From Cyclobacteriaceae bacterium (GTDB taxonomy: Bacteria; Bacteroidota; Bacteroidia; Cytophagales; Cyclobacteriaceae), in the NCBI GenBank assembly GCA_019638255.1, contig JAHBUD010000001.1:1984001-2048000 (forward strand): a stretch of 64,000 bases of DNA. Direction: 5' to 3'. The position numbers and the translations under genes were made by a program. This document shows positions 62,232 to 64,000 of this stretch, one piece after another (position 1 is the stretch's first letter; each line of letters begins with the position of its first letter). The notes under the pieces were generated by a model, which was not told the DNA's origin, searched no databases, and saw only the letters and a program-made list of their open reading frames with translations.

Positions 62232-63134
62232 TTATTTGGCATGTTGATTAAGAAACTTGTCCATGTTTTGGAAAAACCACTCAGGGTCATCATACATGAT
62301 GAAGTGTTTTGCGGTATCTGTTAATTGGATAGTCACATTTTTTACTTGTTGATATTGATCTGAAAAGTTTTTGAAGGTGCTGTCCTGCGTAACACCATAA
62401 TCTTTGTATGCGATCCATGCACCCAACACCGTTACCGGAACTTTTATCGTGGCTAATTCTTGACGCAAGTCGGTAGTTTGCATTTCGTACATGGCCTGCG
62501 CAACAGTAGGTGAATGCGATTCAATACCCCACTGACCAATAATCTCAAGTTTATCGGGTGCAGACGCCATGGTGTTCAGGTAGTACTGTTGACTTTGCTT
62601 TGTCTGTTCGGGCGATGCATTTTTCATCATGTCGCGCATGCTGGTTGCCATCGGCTTCATACTTTCTACTGTAGCCTTCGGATCTTGAATGGCTGGAAAA
62701 TAGGGGAGTGCATCCACAATGAAATTGGGTCCGACCAAATCGGGTTCAACCGCACTTATCCACAGGCATAAAAAACCGCCCAGGCTATGCCCAACCATGA
62801 TGGGCTTTTTCAACTTGTTGATTTTTATGTAGGAAATGAGTTCATCACGCATGCTTTTCAAGTACTCATCTTTTGCGACTGCGGGTGTGCCGGCAAAACC
62901 CGGTAGCGAAATCACGTGCAAGGTGTATTGCTTTTCATAGCGCGCCACGGTTTCACTCCAAACTTCTCCGGCACAAGTAAGACCAGGAATCAAAATCATA
63001 TGCCGTTTTCCTTTTCCTGTTTTCTCAACCTTAAAAAATTGCGTGCCGCTGGCATGCTGATTCATCGCCAGGAAAGCCATCAGGCATACAATCATTCCGA
63101 TGATCAGGTGGATTTTTTTTGCTGTTGTTAACAT
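62232..63134 (-). CDS. Alpha/beta hydrolase, membrane-anchored or secreted
   Basis: This serine hydrolase has 300 residues and a signal-like N-terminus (KIHLIIGMIVCLMAFLAMNQHASG). The nucleophile elbow is GHSLGG (Ser117). The oxyanion region LIPGLTCAGEVW precedes it, and His lies in DTAKHFIMYDDPEWF near the end. The fold core is complete. It follows the winged-helix regulator by 42 bp. Substrate unknown; esters or peptides are possible. Confidence 0.88.
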   Translation of the reverse strand: MLTTAKKIHLIIGMIVCLMAFLAMNQHASGTQFFKVEKTGKGKRHMILIPGLTCAGEVWSETVARYEKQYTLHVISLPGFAGTPAVAKDEYLKSMRDELISYIKINKLKKPIMVGHSLGGFLCLWISAVEPDLVGPNFIVDALPYFPAIQDPKATVESMKPMATSMRDMMKNASPEQTKQSQQYYLNTMASAPDKLEIIGQWGIESHSPTVAQAMYEMQTTDLRQELATIKVPVTVLGAWIAYKDYGVTQDSTFKNFSDQYQQVKNVTIQLTDTAKHFIMYDDPEWFFQNMDKFLNQHAK

Positions 63135-63176
63135 GTTGTAAACTGGTTTATATTATAAACTATATGAGTAAAAAAA

Positions 63177-63461
63177 TTATGGTTTGATGTATTGCTTAAG
63201 CGCGTTCACATATTCTTCAAATGCCTTGATTCCTTTTTTGGTGATCTTACAGGTAGTAAGCGGTTTTTTTCCTTTGAATGATTTTTCAATGTTGATATAT
63301 CCAGCTTCTGAAAGTTTATCCAATTGCACGCTTAGGTTGCCTGCAGTCGAATTTGTTTTTTCTTTCAGAAAGGTAAACTCAGCAGACTCCACACTCATGA
63401 GTATTGACATTATACCTAAGCGCAGTTGTGAATGCAGTAGAGGATCAAGTTCCGCGAGCAT
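63177..63461 (-). CDS. Winged-helix transcriptional regulator (HTH_34-like)
   Basis: This is a small DNA-binding protein of 94 residues with winged helix-turn-helix spanning most of it: LHSQLRLGIMSILMSVESAEFTFLKEKTNSTAGNLSVQLDKLSEAGYINIEKSFKGKKPLTTCKITKKGIKAFEEYVNALKQY. It matches the short MarR/ArsR-like class (HTH_34, PF13601) that usually acts alone on the neighbouring genes. It sits three bases past the stop of the upstream membrane-protein gene and before the hydrolase gene, so it probably regulates this run. Effector unknown. Confidence 0.88.
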   Translation of the reverse strand: MLAELDPLLHSQLRLGIMSILMSVESAEFTFLKEKTNSTAGNLSVQLDKLSEAGYINIEKSFKGKKPLTTCKITKKGIKAFEEYVNALKQYIKP

Positions 63462-63464
63462 GAA

Positions 63465-64000
63465 TTATTGATTCGACTTCTTTAACATATATCCGGGTAC
63501 CAGGTAGCCAAACACCATGGCAATAGCTCCTACAAGGTATTGTTCAATTGGTCCGACTAAGTAACATAAGGTTCCGGCAATCCAGAATGTGATGCCACCA
63601 AGAATCAAAGGACGAAAACGAATAATAATCCCTGAGAGAAAGGTCGCCATACCTACAGGCATCAATACAATAGCGTTTACCATCCAGTTGGTTTGTTCTC
63701 CGAAAATCCATGAAGGTAAAATGGTTATGGCCAATCCAATCCATAACCACATCGAAATCCTGTCGAGATGAGTAACTATACCAGCTTTCTTTTCCTGCCG
63801 GCTAGAGTAGATCAGCGTAATGATCCAGGCTGGTATGCATAGTGTCCATACCATTGGTGCATAATTTTGATACTCTGTATACTTAAAAAAGTAATACATA
63901 CCCATATTACAGAATGTAATTACCCATCCCCAAAGCAGAAAGTAGAAACTTCCGTTTAACATGTTTCCCTTCACCTGGTTGATCATCGTAGCGATCAGTT
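63465..64000 (-). CDS. Multi-span membrane protein (5' end outside window)
   Basis: This membrane protein has five to six hydrophobic segments over at least 173 residues (FYFLLWGWVITFCNMGMYYFF; VWTLCIPAWIITLIYSS; MWLWIGLAITILPSWIF; and others). A start at ATG 63986 is possible, but the frame stays open to the window edge. The stretch before it (LIATMINQVKGNMLNGSFYFLLWGW) resembles the internal part of related proteins, so the true start is probably beyond 64000. It is the first visible gene of the regulator-hydrolase run. Function unknown. Confidence 0.7.
   Translation of the reverse strand, partial: LIATMINQVKGNMLNGSFYFLLWGWVITFCNMGMYYFFKYTEYQNYAPMVWTLCIPAWIITLIYSSRQEKKAGIVTHLDRISMWLWIGLAITILPSWIFGEQTNWMVNAIVLMPVGMATFLSGIIIRFRPLILGGITFWIAGTLCYLVGPIEQYLVGAIAMVFGYLVPGYMLKKSNQ

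Noticed and set aside
1..64000. tRNA, rRNA, CRISPR arrays, insertion sequences, prophage genes
   Set aside because: No cloverleaf-like units, rRNA cores, spaced direct-repeat arrays, transposase or phage proteins were seen on either strand.

Overview
The window is from a member of the Bacteroidota, most likely order Cytophagales. Signs of this are a gldC gliding-motility gene, three TonB-dependent receptors with N-terminal carboxypeptidase-regulatory-like domains, several lipoprotein and secreted proteins, the ftsX-DUF3098-uppP-truB-ribF gene order, a K+-dependent membrane pyrophosphatase, and promoters of the Bacteroidota form TTTG-N19-TAnnTTTG. There are no rRNA or tRNA genes, no CRISPR array, no transposase and no phage genes. 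Coding density is high and no gene-free stretch exceeds 300 bp. The assignment rests on gene content only.

Layout, left to right. 1-10.6 kb: a truncated S41 protease, an M16 zinc protease lipoprotein, fabH, two small unknowns, and an ABC-2 permease fused to an M1 aminopeptidase with its ATPase. 10.8-16.8 kb: leuS carrying unusual repeat-like and AT-rich segments, then a TonB receptor and a secreted repeat protein. 16.9-20.8 kb: a membrane protein, a LytS/LytTR two-component pair, a lone receiver and a lipoprotein. 20.9-25.1 kb: a TerB-ABCG exporter, then a 17-codon leucine-rich ORF with its own promoter ahead of a YdcF-family gene. 25.3-32 kb: a TonB receptor with an SGNH-hydrolase lipoprotein, gldC, and a two-subunit CoA-transferase whose genes are separated by a dead four-helix-bundle gene and end in copies of one repeat. 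32-37.5 kb: ribF, truB, uppP, DUF3098, ftsX, then an ECF sigma/anti-sigma pair and a DUF2147 protein. 37.5-41.7 kb: hppA, a possible HolD-like protein, an acyl-CoA thioesterase and pcm. 41.7-44.9 kb: a metal-uptake set (HYC_CC_PP protein, HMA protein, TonB receptor).

44.9-49.1 kb holds the most system-like unit in the window: a tight three-gene operon for a discoidin-like lipoprotein, an outer-membrane beta-barrel and a secreted TPR-CHAT (caspase-like) protein. 49.2-53.5 kb: an M23 peptidase, mogA, trhO, a zinc-ribbon protein and the kynurenine-pathway decarboxylase ACMSD. 53.6-58.6 kb: a barrel protein, a GMC oxidoreductase with its small subunit, a GH29 fucosidase and a cationic secreted peptide. 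58.7-64 kb: yidD, cysS, nth, and a compact run with a 2TM protein, a lipocalin-like protein, an alpha/beta hydrolase, a winged-helix regulator and a membrane protein truncated by the window edge.

Besides the genes, the window carries several short dispersed repeat families: TTTTCAAAT-type, GTTGCGAG/GTTACGAG-type, a CGAGGCACGAGG-type element, and repeat-like words built in frame into leuS. In two places such repeats sit exactly at gene ends or starts.
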